NCBI GenBank assembly: GCA_049975505.1
Contig: JBNGCY010000069.1
Location: forward strand, 1 to 12,210
DNA: 12,210 bases
Direction of reading: 5' to 3'
From: JAIVHC01 sp049975505
Lineage (GTDB): Bacteria; Desulfobacterota; Desulfuromonadia; Desulfuromonadales; Desulfuromonadaceae
A program made the position numbers and the translations under genes. Position 1 is the stretch's first letter. Each line of letters opens with the position of its first letter. The notes under the pieces were generated by a model. That model made no database searches and was not told where the DNA came from. It saw only the letters and a list, made by a program, of their open reading frames with translations. This document shows, piece by piece, positions 7,374 to 12,210 of this stretch.

Positions 7374-7445
7374 GTAGGGACGCATTGCACGCGCCCTTGT
7401 AGCGGACAGCAACGAACGACCAGGGCGCATGCAATGCGCCCCTAC
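7374..7445. repeat. BIME-like pair B, copy 1
   Basis: A 72-bp unit starting GTAGGGACGCATTGCA and ending TGCAATGCGCCCCTAC, the two halves being inverted copies around a 27-bp centre. It matches 9108-9179 at 67 of 72 positions. It sits just beyond the truncated 3' end of a ParE-type toxin gene. A copy of module C (TTTGCGGATGTCTGTTGCG) follows at about 7452-7470. Confidence 0.9.
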
Positions 7446-7472
7446 GGGTGGTTTGCGGATGTCTGTTGCGAG

Positions 7473-7697
7473 TCAATCAAGGGTGCCATATGACGCCAGG
7501 TAGGGAAAACGTTTGATGTTTATACGTCGGGTATTTTCACCGACCTTTTTCCAGGCTTCCGGTGCATTCCGGATATGGCGGGTTGTGGCAATAAATGTTG
7601 AATAAAACTTATCTCCCAGCCCTTCCTGTTGCTGGTTATAATAGCTTATAGCTTCTTCCAACTCTGCATCTGCCGGAGGAAGGAGGACAACCTTCAT
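7473..7697 (-). pseudogene. C-terminally truncated ParE/RelE-like toxin
   Basis: A 74-residue remnant. Residues 1-70 are a clear ParE/RelE-superfamily toxin (MKVVLLPPADAELEEAISYY, then NTRRINIKRFPYLASY). Family members run to about 95-100 residues and end in a strand with an HxRxPxYW-like segment, as in the complete toxin at 8393-8692. Here four unrelated residues and a stop replace that end, with divergence near 7487, at the edge of the repeat block containing module C and pair B. The missing strand is part of the fold, so the toxin is probably inactive. It overlaps its antitoxin by 4 bp, so the operon was once normal. Confidence 0.75.
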
Positions 7698-7906
7698 GAT
7701 TCAATTCTTGCACGTATTTGCTCAAGTTCGATGCTTTCTATCTCCCCCTGCTTATAGGATTTATAGCGTTTTTCCGACTCTGCAACCCAGGCTTGTTCAA
7801 TTTCAGGGTCGGGCTGGTCAAGGCTATCAAACAAAGACTCAATGAGGTGTATTCGCTCGTCTCTGTCGAGCTTCAGAGCATTCTTTTCAATATCTTCAGC
7901 GAGCAT
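7694..7906 (-). CDS. Addiction-module antitoxin paired with the truncated ParE
   Basis: A 70-residue acidic helical protein of the short addiction-module antitoxin type (MLAEDIEKNALKLDRDERIHLIESLFDSL). The start at 7906 follows AGGAGG by five bases; an ATG 13 codons upstream has no such support. Its end overlaps the ParE start by 4 bp, the standard antitoxin-toxin coupling. Its start overlaps the end of the preceding antitoxin gene by 11 bp. Confidence 0.8.
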   Translation of the reverse strand: MLAEDIEKNALKLDRDERIHLIESLFDSLDQPDPEIEQAWVAESEKRYKSYKQGEIESIELEQIRARIES

Positions 7907-8138
7907 TGGCACCTCCTGAGAAATCGGCCGTTTCAAATAATTCACGCTTTACGCAATCCCAGTCTTCGAACGCCATGGAACCTTCACGGACACATTTTTC
8001 ACGTTCTTCCAGCACCTCGCGATGCCAGTCGGGCGACGGGAATCTTTCCGCTGAACGCTGGAGGTCTTCCCAAAGCATCTCCATCGCCTGTAATTTTTCC
8101 GCCAGGTTCATTTTATGCAGAGGTAAATCAAAAGGCAT
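7896..8138 (-). CDS. Second addiction-module antitoxin without its own toxin
   Basis: An 80-residue protein resembling the addiction-module component family: MPFDLPLHKMNLAEKLQAME, then WEDLQRS and DWHREVLEERE. GGAG lies six bases before the start. Such genes are normally followed directly by a RelE/ParE toxin. Here the next gene is another antitoxin, overlapping by 11 bp, so this one is an orphan or a member of a three-gene operon. The last residues (FSGGANAR) lie in the overlap and may have changed when the toxin was lost. It has its own likely promoter upstream. Confidence 0.75.
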   Translation of the reverse strand: MPFDLPLHKMNLAEKLQAMEMLWEDLQRSAERFPSPDWHREVLEEREKCVREGSMAFEDWDCVKRELFETADFSGGANAR

Positions 8139-8163
8139 CTGAAGCTCCGTATTTTCGAGGCGG

Positions 8164-8211
8164 GTGATTAGTCACATTCCCAAATATATCCACTTTCAAG
8201 CTGATATTCAA
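8164..8211 (-). promoter_or_regulatory. Sigma-70-type promoter and operator-like dyad for the tandem antitoxins
   Basis: On the minus strand, TTGAAT (8211-8206) and TATATT (8188-8183) are separated by exactly 17 bp. Transcription would begin near 8176, about 38 nt before the start at 8138. A dyad GTGATTAGTCAC (8164-8175) covers the inferred start point, a usual position for antitoxin autorepression. Binding is inferred. Confidence 0.5.
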
Positions 8212-8297
8212 TAATTGAGAAACGCAGTATGGGTTTAATTATCGGAATGCATGACGCCATGCCGCGATGAGATTTGGCGGGCCGCGAACGCATATCG

Positions 8298-8356
8298 ATC
8301 AATCAACCCGCCATACATCCGCAAACGCATAGTGGTTGTAGAGACGTTGCAGGCAA
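8298..8356. repeat. Module C (inverted) joined to a half copy of palindrome A
   Basis: GTAGAGACGTTGCA at 8338-8351 is the left half of palindrome A with the GTGGTT flank of copies 1 and 4; the right half is lost after GGCAA. Immediately left, the reverse complement reads GTTTGCGGATGTATGG, matching module C at about 7452, 9790 and 11688. The rest of the 8139-8392 gap holds the antitoxin promoter and a small GCATG/CATGC stem at 8249-8262. Confidence 0.65.
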
Positions 8357-8392
8357 GGACATATCATCCTTTATGCCATAAATAATTCTTAT

Positions 8393-8692
8393 TTATCCGC
8401 TATTGGCACGATATCTCCAATATCCCGGTTCGCGATGGAGATTCATGACTGCAAGAACAAATATGCCTTCCTGTTCTATTGAATACAAAACAGCATACGG
8501 GAAACGCCGCACAAATGATCTTCTAACCTTCCCATCCAATATTCCCCAGGCTTGAGGAAATGCGAGCGTCCGCTTTATTGTTGTATAGACCTCCACAGCA
8601 AAATCGTGACCAAGTCCTGGATCTATATCTTCGTAATAGTCTATGGCATGATTTAACTCTGCTTCTGCTTCGGGGTGAAAGGAAAAGATCAT
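8393..8692 (-). CDS. ParE/RelE-family toxin, complete
   Basis: A 99-residue toxin of the ParE/RelE superfamily. The N-terminal helices (PEAEAELNHAIDYYEDIDPGLG), the central RRSFVRRFPYAVLYSI strands and the C-terminal NLHREPGYWRYR are all present, and the length is normal. ParE members poison gyrase and RelE members cut mRNA; the sequence alone does not choose between them. It overlaps the upstream antitoxin by 4 bp. It offers an internal reference for what the truncated toxin at 7473-7697 has lost. Confidence 0.88.
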   Translation of the reverse strand: MIFSFHPEAEAELNHAIDYYEDIDPGLGHDFAVEVYTTIKRTLAFPQAWGILDGKVRRSFVRRFPYAVLYSIEQEGIFVLAVMNLHREPGYWRYRANSG

Positions 8693-8913
8693 CTACCCAA
8701 TCGATCCCATATTTTTTCAAAAACTTCTTCACCGGAAACAGCCGTAACGCGTCCTGATCTTAACTCATCCAGACGCCTCCCTGCTTCACTGGCCCATTTC
8801 TTATCATTTTCCGATTCAAGTCGGTTCAAGCTGCGCAGAAGGGAGTCAACAACGTGGGCCCTTTCTTCAACGGGAAGGGATACAGCCTGATCTATCAACT
8901 CTTTCGTGTTCAT
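8689..8913 (-). CDS. Addiction-module antitoxin partner of the complete ParE/RelE toxin
   Basis: A 74-residue acidic helical protein (MNTKELIDQAVSLPVEERAHV, then DSLLRSLNRLESENDKKW). It has the short addiction-module antitoxin layout: helical N-terminus, then a linker that would wrap the toxin. The start at 8913 has GGGGG five bases upstream; an ATG four codons earlier (8925) is also in frame. The pair with the toxin is complete and overlapping, so it is a candidate working module. Its upstream region is nearly identical to that of mntA. Confidence 0.82.
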   Translation of the reverse strand: MNTKELIDQAVSLPVEERAHVVDSLLRSLNRLESENDKKWASEAGRRLDELRSGRVTAVSGEEVFEKIWDRLGR

Positions 8914-8920
8914 TATGGCC

Positions 8921-8983
8921 CCCATTGGTTAATCGAATAGGATGATGGTATTTTTGAGAGTAGCACGAAATTGAATATGCGCA
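8921..8983. repeat. 63-bp upstream module, copy 2
   Basis: Second copy of the segment at 6416-6478, about 56 of 63 positions identical. The differences are scattered substitutions with no gap. It immediately precedes a gene of a different toxin-antitoxin family from that of copy 1. Confidence 0.75.
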
Positions 8984-9011
8984 AATAAGGAGATGGGGCG
9001 GTAAGGTGGTT

Positions 9012-9039
9012 GTAGAGACGTTGCATGCAACGTCTCTAC
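9012..9039. repeat. Palindrome A, copy 4
   Basis: Perfect 28-bp palindrome identical to copy 1, GTAG to CTAC. It is followed by pair B copy 2 after 68 bp, repeating the A-then-B order seen at 7283-7445. Confidence 0.9.
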
Positions 9040-9107
9040 GGTGAAAACACCCCACAACGTCCGATGTATAATCCAATTGGTAGCAAATGATGCCACCAGA
9101 TCCAGAT

Positions 9108-9179
9108 GTAGGGGCGCATTGCATGCGCCCTTGTAACGGGCAGCAACTAACGACCAGGGCGCATGCAATGCGCCCCTAC
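9108..9179. repeat. BIME-like pair B, copy 2
   Basis: A 72-bp GTAG...CTAC unit made of two inverted GGGCGCAT-type palindromes. Compared with copy 1 it has five substitutions. The GTAG start is followed by GGGCGCATTGCATGCGCCC, and the right half ends CGCCCCTAC. Confidence 0.92.
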
Positions 9180-9262
9180 ACCGAATTTACGCAATTGTTG
9201 CCATGTTTCGCGGCGCCGGTAGGGTGCGCACCTGCCACATAAATCTACCCCAAACACATACA

Positions 9263-9292
9263 CCCCAGGGTGAATATGCTCTCAACCCGGGG
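9263..9292 (-). terminator. Possible terminator after flaG
   Basis: On the minus strand CCCCGGGT pairs with ACCC and GGGG, with one bulged T and a 13-base loop. TGTATGTGTTTGG follows, which is T-rich but not a clean T-run. It lies about 35 bp past the flaG stop. Nothing else is recognisable between 9180 and 9324. Confidence 0.4.
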
Positions 9293-9324
9293 CTAATCTG
9301 AACTGGTTTTGGTGCGTTGCGTTC

Positions 9325-9675
9325 CTAGCCTTCGGTATCTACAATATTCCCGCGCAGGTCACTGAGGCGCTGGGTCAGGTTCATCAGCTCTTCCGGGGGT
9401 ATCTGGCGGATCACCTCGTCGGTTTCGCGGTCCACCACTTTTACCACCAGTTGCTGGGCTTCCTGGTCGTTTTCAAAACGCACACTGTACATGCCTTCCT
9501 CGGTCAGGGATTTAATCTGACTCAGCAGCTCTTCAGGTTGAACCTTATTCGCGCTTTGCTCTGCCTGCGGCTCGGGGTTTTCCTGCTGTTGCTTGCGATG
9601 GGTATCGAGTTGCTCGGGCGCTTGCGACATCTTCTGCAGGGTGTTGCCTGCTATGTTTGCTGCATCTACTCGCAT
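9325..9675 (-). CDS. flaG: FlaG-family flagellar protein
   Basis: A 116-residue protein. The N-terminal half is hydrophilic and glutamine-rich. The C-terminal half is the FlaG core: MYSVRFENDQEAQQLVVKVVD, then DEVIRQIPPEELMNLTQRL. In Pseudomonas and relatives FlaG influences flagellar filament length. GGAGG lies eight bases before the start. It follows fliC on the same strand, the common fliC-flaG order, but is separated from it by 321 bp of repeats. There is no sign of a missing piece. Confidence 0.88.
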   Translation of the reverse strand: MRVDAANIAGNTLQKMSQAPEQLDTHRKQQQENPEPQAEQSANKVQPEELLSQIKSLTEEGMYSVRFENDQEAQQLVVKVVDRETDEVIRQIPPEELMNLTQRLSDLRGNIVDTEG

Positions 9676-9758
9676 GGGATTTACCTCCTTCCTGGGGTGT
9701 TGCTCTGATTTTTGTGCCTGGGGTGGGGTATCGAATCGGGGGTTTGCGTCGCGAACAA

Positions 9759-9781
9759 GGGCGCATGCAATGCGCCCCTAC
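9759..9781. repeat. Half of pair B
   Basis: GGGCGCATGCAATGCGCCCC followed by TAC, identical to the right half of pair B and preceded by ACAA, as in the reverse complement of its left half. It is the first of several palindromes in the fliC-flaG gap. Confidence 0.85.
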
Positions 9782-9789
9782 GGGCGCAT

Positions 9790-9843
9790 TGCATATGTAT
9801 GTTGCGTATCAACCACCAATGGTGCGATGCATCGTGTAGGGGC
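9790..9843. repeat. Module C leading into a GTAG palindrome
   Basis: The segment GTATGTTGCGTATCA, then CCACCAATGGTGCGATGCAT and CGTGTAGGGGC is nearly identical to 11696-11741 (one base deletion and two substitutions). It ends inside the start of the next GTAG palindrome, so the two move or recombine as a unit. Confidence 0.75.
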
Positions 9844-9863
9844 GCAAAATTTTTCGCCCCTAC
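9836..9863. repeat. GTAGGGGCG / CGCCCCTAC palindrome
   Basis: A 28-bp hairpin with arms GTAGGGGCG and CGCCCCTAC around an A/T-rich centre. The arms match those of the neighbouring palindromes while the centre differs. Confidence 0.88.
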
Positions 9864-9911
9864 CATGAATGATGCGATTGGTTCCTGTTTCGCACCTATT
9901 GCGATGCCAGC

Positions 9912-9939
9912 GTAGGGGCACGGCAAGCCGTGCCCCTAC
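9912..9939. repeat. GTAGGGGCACGGC palindrome
   Basis: A 13-bp perfect stem with a two-base AA centre, GTAG to CTAC, total 28 bp. It has the same outer arms as the element at 9836-9863 but another inner sequence. Confidence 0.9.
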
Positions 9940-9953
9940 ATTCAGGCGTTTAC

Positions 9954-9977
9954 GTAGGATTTAAATATCCATCCTAC
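9954..9977. repeat. GTAGGAT / ATCCTAC palindrome
   Basis: Arms GTAGGAT and ATCCTAC enclose TTAAATATCC. It lies about 20 bp past the fliC stop. It could slow transcription or protect the 3' end of fliC mRNA. It has the GTAG/CTAC ends but a different body from the GGGGC type. Confidence 0.65.
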
Positions 9978-9996
9978 ATCAGATCAGAGGTTAAAA

Positions 9997-11424
9997 TTAA
10001 CCCAAGAGGCTCAGGGCCAGCTGCGGTGCCTGGTTGGCCTGGGCGAGGATGGATACACCAGCCTGCTGCAGAATGTTGTTCTTGGTCATGGCTGAGGTCT
10101 CCTGCGCGATATCCGCATCGAGGATACGACTACGTGCGGCAGTGAGGTTCTCAGATACGTTCTGCAGGTTGGCGATGGTGCTTTCGAAGCGGTTCTGTAC
10201 CGCACCGAGGCTACCACGCTGATTGTCAATAAAAGCAATCGCACCATCAATGGTATTCAACGCATCGTTAGCCCCTGTCTGAGAGGAGATATCAATAGAA
10301 GCTACGCTAGACAATGAAGAAGAGGTATCAGCAAAAACAGTAGTGGCAGTATCAGTAGAGAAACTCTCGTCAGAGTTTAACGTAACTGCGCCGCCGACAA
10401 CACCTGAAGCGTTTCCGCCCTCAGACAAACTTACTGCGACCCCACTTCCACCTGTCAATGCCAGCACACTAGTAGCAGTATCTGAAACGAGCGTGTCGAT
10501 AGCTATGTCTGCGCCACCTTCATGTACTAGAGAAACGGTGCCACCATCTGCAGTCGCAGTAATGCCAGTAGTAGCTGAAGCCGCATTAATTGCTTCGGCA
10601 ACCCCGCTCAAATCACCGGTATTTGAAACATTTACAGATATAGCTGCACTCGCATCACCAGTAAGGTTGAATGAATAGTTCTCAGCATCGCTTACTGTAA
10701 ATGACGCTACTGTACGTGCCTCTGCGGTTACACCTGTTTCACCAGTTACAGCATTAACTGCAGAAGCAATGGCTTTAGCTGATGAATTAGCAGGAGCATC
10801 AATTGTTGCAGAGCCGAGCGCACCGGTAATATTGTGGCCACTCAAAGCATCAGCCCCATTATCAGTTGACCCGGCAGTTGCTGCAGTCATGGTGCCGGCA
10901 CCCACGGTGTGATTACCTATGTGGTCGGCGCGGGCGTTACCCATAGAAAAACTAATGGTTTCGTTGGCATTGGCACCAACCTGAAATTTTTGGGCAGAAA
11001 ATGACCCATCAAACAGTTGCTTGCCGTTAAAATTAGTAGTATCGGCAATCCTGTTAAGTTCAGACTGAAGTTGAACAACTTCTTTTTGCAGAGAAGCCCG
11101 GTCAGAGGCACTGTTTGAGTCGTTGGCAGACTGAACCGCGAGTTCACGCATACGCTGCAGCAGGTTAGTGCTCTCCTGCAAGGCACCTTCAGCAGTCTGG
11201 GCGAGGGAGATACCGTCGTTTGCATTACGCACCGCCTGGTTCAGGCCCCTGATCTGCGAGGTCATCCGGTCAGAAATAGCCAGACCCGCAGCGTCGTCCT
11301 TGGCGGAGTTGATACGCAGACCGGATGAAAGGCGCTGCATTGACTGGTTGAGATCCGCCTGGGAAGAACCGAGATTCCGCTGGGCGTTAAGGGATGCGAC
11401 GTTGGTATTAATTGTTAATGCCAT
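9997..11424 (-). CDS. fliC: Flagellin
   Basis: A 475-residue filament protein with both conserved ends. Residues 1-140 (MALTINTNVASLNAQRNLG, RLSSGLRINSAKDDAAGLAI, LLQRMRELAVQSAND) and 390-475 (RFESTIANLQNVSENLTAAR, ending LALSLLG) form the D0/D1 coiled-coil core. The central 170-385 is variable, rich in Ala/Thr/Ser/Val, and contains two flagellin-IN-like stretches (about 215-236 and 275-293). GGAGG lies seven bases before the start. It is followed by flaG. A sigma-28-like promoter lies about 190 bp upstream of the start. The central domain is visibly less G/C-rich than the ends, as is common where flagellin surface regions are exchanged. Confidence 0.96.
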   Translation of the reverse strand: MALTINTNVASLNAQRNLGSSQADLNQSMQRLSSGLRINSAKDDAAGLAISDRMTSQIRGLNQAVRNANDGISLAQTAEGALQESTNLLQRMRELAVQSANDSNSASDRASLQKEVVQLQSELNRIADTTNFNGKQLFDGSFSAQKFQVGANANETISFSMGNARADHIGNHTVGAGTMTAATAGSTDNGADALSGHNITGALGSATIDAPANSSAKAIASAVNAVTGETGVTAEARTVASFTVSDAENYSFNLTGDASAAISVNVSNTGDLSGVAEAINAASATTGITATADGGTVSLVHEGGADIAIDTLVSDTATSVLALTGGSGVAVSLSEGGNASGVVGGAVTLNSDESFSTDTATTVFADTSSSLSSVASIDISSQTGANDALNTIDGAIAFIDNQRGSLGAVQNRFESTIANLQNVSENLTAARSRILDADIAQETSAMTKNNILQQAGVSILAQANQAPQLALSLLG

Positions 11425-11477
11425 GATGTTTCCTCCATGATTTTGAGTGTCGGGCTTCCGTGCCCTGTGGTTTGGGT

Positions 11478-11529
11478 GGGCAAATGTTTATTTGCCCGTG
11501 TGGTTGGGCGAAAGATTTTTCGCCCCTAC
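11478..11529. repeat. Two hairpins in the flagellin leader
   Basis: GGGCAAAT and ATTTGCCC (11478-11497) form one stem. GGGCGAAA with TTTCGCCC and a final CTAC (11506-11529) forms a second, sharing its CGCCCCTAC end with the element at 9836-9863. Both lie between the inferred fliC promoter and the ribosome site, so they would be transcribed into the leader. A weaker GGGC/GCCC pair flanks them at about 11450-11465. Confidence 0.75.
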
Positions 11530-11612
11530 ATTTTGTACAATGTTGCGGGGATACATATTTTTCCGTGCGTTCCGGCCCCCTTTCCATGTGCGTGATTTCC
11601 CCTATGGTCTGC

Positions 11613-11640
11613 TATTCGGCAGGTTTTTCAGGATGGTTTA
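11613..11640 (-). promoter_or_regulatory. Sigma-28 (FliA)-like flagellin promoter
   Basis: On the minus strand TAAA (11640-11637) is followed after 16 bases by GCCGAATA (11620-11613). The flagellar consensus is TAAA, 15 bases, GCCGATAA, so the -10 box differs slightly and the spacer is one longer. The position upstream of fliC supports the call. The transcript leader would be about 180 nt. Confidence 0.55.
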
Positions 11641-11687
11641 GGAAAAAATTTATTTTTTTTGGTTTTGTTTTTTGGGTGGGGGATGCG

Positions 11688-11741
11688 GTGCGGATGTATG
11701 GTGCGTATCATCCACCATGGTGCGATGCATCGTGTAGGGGC
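11688..11741. repeat. Module C, copy next to the transposase remnant
   Basis: GTGCGGATGTATGGTGCG leads into CCACCATGGTGCGATGCAT and CGTGTAGGGGC, matching 9790-9843. It runs directly into the pair below, giving an ordered block of module C, GTAG palindromes, then transposase remnant. The A/T-rich stretch 11641-11680 before it shows nothing else. Confidence 0.72.
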
Positions 11742-11819
11742 AACCCCCCGTGTTTGCCCTGTTCCAACGCCGCAGATACGCCAACGATGGGAAGGGCAGG
11801 CACAGGGGCCTGCCCCTAC
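11734..11819. repeat. BIME-like pair abutting the transposase remnant
   Basis: Two hairpins, an imperfect one at 11734-11759 (GTAGGGGCAA to TTTGCCC) and a good one at 11794-11819 (GGGCAGGC to GCCTGCCCCTAC). Together they give an 86-bp unit with GTAG and CTAC ends. This is the arrangement expected of REP pairs near their RAYT gene. Confidence 0.75.
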
Positions 11820-11835
11820 GGCAAATACAAGGAAT

Positions 11836-12052
11836 TTGTCGCTGCCTGACGTGGTTCACCGCTTGAAAGTCGTTGACAACCAGGCGTTATGCCGACGGTG
11901 TCAAACACCACAATTGGCCACCATTCAACAAAAAATTGTGGCAACGCAACTACTACGAACACATCATCCGCAATGAGGAGGATCTGCGCGATATCCGCGA
12001 TTACATTCAAAACAACCCGCTGCGCTGGGCGGAGGATGATCTGCATCCGTAG
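11836..12052 (+). pseudogene. C-terminal remnant of a RAYT (Y1-type REP-associated transposase)
   Basis: The plus strand encodes LSLPDVVHRLK and, after a one-base shift, SLTTRRYADGVKHHNWPPFN, then KKLWQRNYYEHIIRNEED and IRDYIQNNPLRWAEDD, ending at TAG (12050-12052). These are the characteristic C-terminal blocks of IS200-like REP-associated tyrosine transposases. The shift is explained by one extra G at 11869; the second frame starts at 11870. The N-terminal part with the HUH metal site is absent, the preceding 100 bp being palindromic repeat. It is therefore inactive, but it marks the past presence of an enzyme able to move GTAG-type palindromes. Confidence 0.85.
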
Positions 12053-12210
12053 GCGAAATTGCGCAGGGACTACGATGACAAACGGACAACCCTATCTGCG
12101 CCCCCACAGACTGGAAACCGGGGCAGCCCATATTCTGTCTCCAAGAGGCACTACGTCTGAGCCATCGTAAAATAATATCCCCATTTTGAATTTATTTCCG
12201 GCAATCCCGG
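12053..12210. other. Right-hand end, no recognised feature
   Basis: Only a 31-codon plus-strand frame starting at the ATG near 12076 is open, and it resembles nothing I know. No palindrome or promoter stands out. Confidence 0.4.

Noticed and set aside
5742..8983. Possible integron cassette array of toxin-antitoxin genes
   Set aside because: The genes share one direction, but no attC sites with GTTRRRY-type core boxes are found between them and there is no integrase.
7181..9124. Several short frames sharing peptides such as ETLHATS and GACNAPL
   Set aside because: These are translations of the palindromic repeats, not conserved proteins.
5563..9179. Possible CRISPR array from repeated 28-bp units
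   Set aside because: The copies are few, hundreds to thousands of bases apart, fully palindromic and separated by genes; no cas genes are present.
12076..12171. 31-codon plus-strand frame at the right edge
   Set aside because: No ribosome site, no similarity I can recognise, and too short to support as a gene.

Overview
The window comes from a motile, flagellated Gram-negative bacterium, most likely a proteobacterium. The evidence is a flagellin/FlaG pair, an outer-membrane beta-barrel, a sigma-54 activator and a transmembrane chemoreceptor. Gammaproteobacteria and Desulfuromonas-like lineages both fit, and the sequence alone does not decide between them. Every intact gene is on the minus strand. 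The only plus-strand gene trace is a broken REP-associated transposase at the right end.

Layout, left to right. (1) 178-278: a complex inverted repeat downstream of the porin. (2) 297-3265: an outer-membrane porin of the alginate-export type and, upstream of it, a PAS-AAA-Fis sigma-54 activator. The palindrome GTTACC-N4-GGTAAC occurs once upstream of each gene, and a sigma-54-like promoter lies between the porin and its palindrome. The likely arrangement is a regulator that activates the porin and controls itself. (3) 3333-5454: a terminator hairpin and a 684-residue methyl-accepting chemotaxis protein with a long helical sensor. (4) 5563-9180: an accessory island of toxin-antitoxin genes (mntA-hepT, hicB-hicA, two antitoxins with one truncated ParE toxin, one complete antitoxin/ParE pair, and a chimeric antitoxin fragment). 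Palindromic repeats lie between the genes, and some have changed gene ends. (5) 9263-11640: flaG and fliC with a sigma-28-like promoter. The gap between the two genes and the fliC leader are packed with palindromes. (6) 11696-12052: more repeats abutting the C-terminal remnant of a RAYT (REP-associated tyrosine transposase) carrying a one-base frameshift.

The unifying theme is a mosaic of palindromes, most starting GTAG and ending CTAC, the layout expected of REP/BIME elements mobilised by RAYT transposases. They have the size and position of past insertions: one palindrome supplies the last third of HicA, another repeat block sits where a ParE toxin loses its C-terminus, and one lies in the flagellin leader. 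Two unrelated toxin-antitoxin operons also share a 63-bp upstream segment. No CRISPR array, tRNA, rRNA or integron structure was seen.
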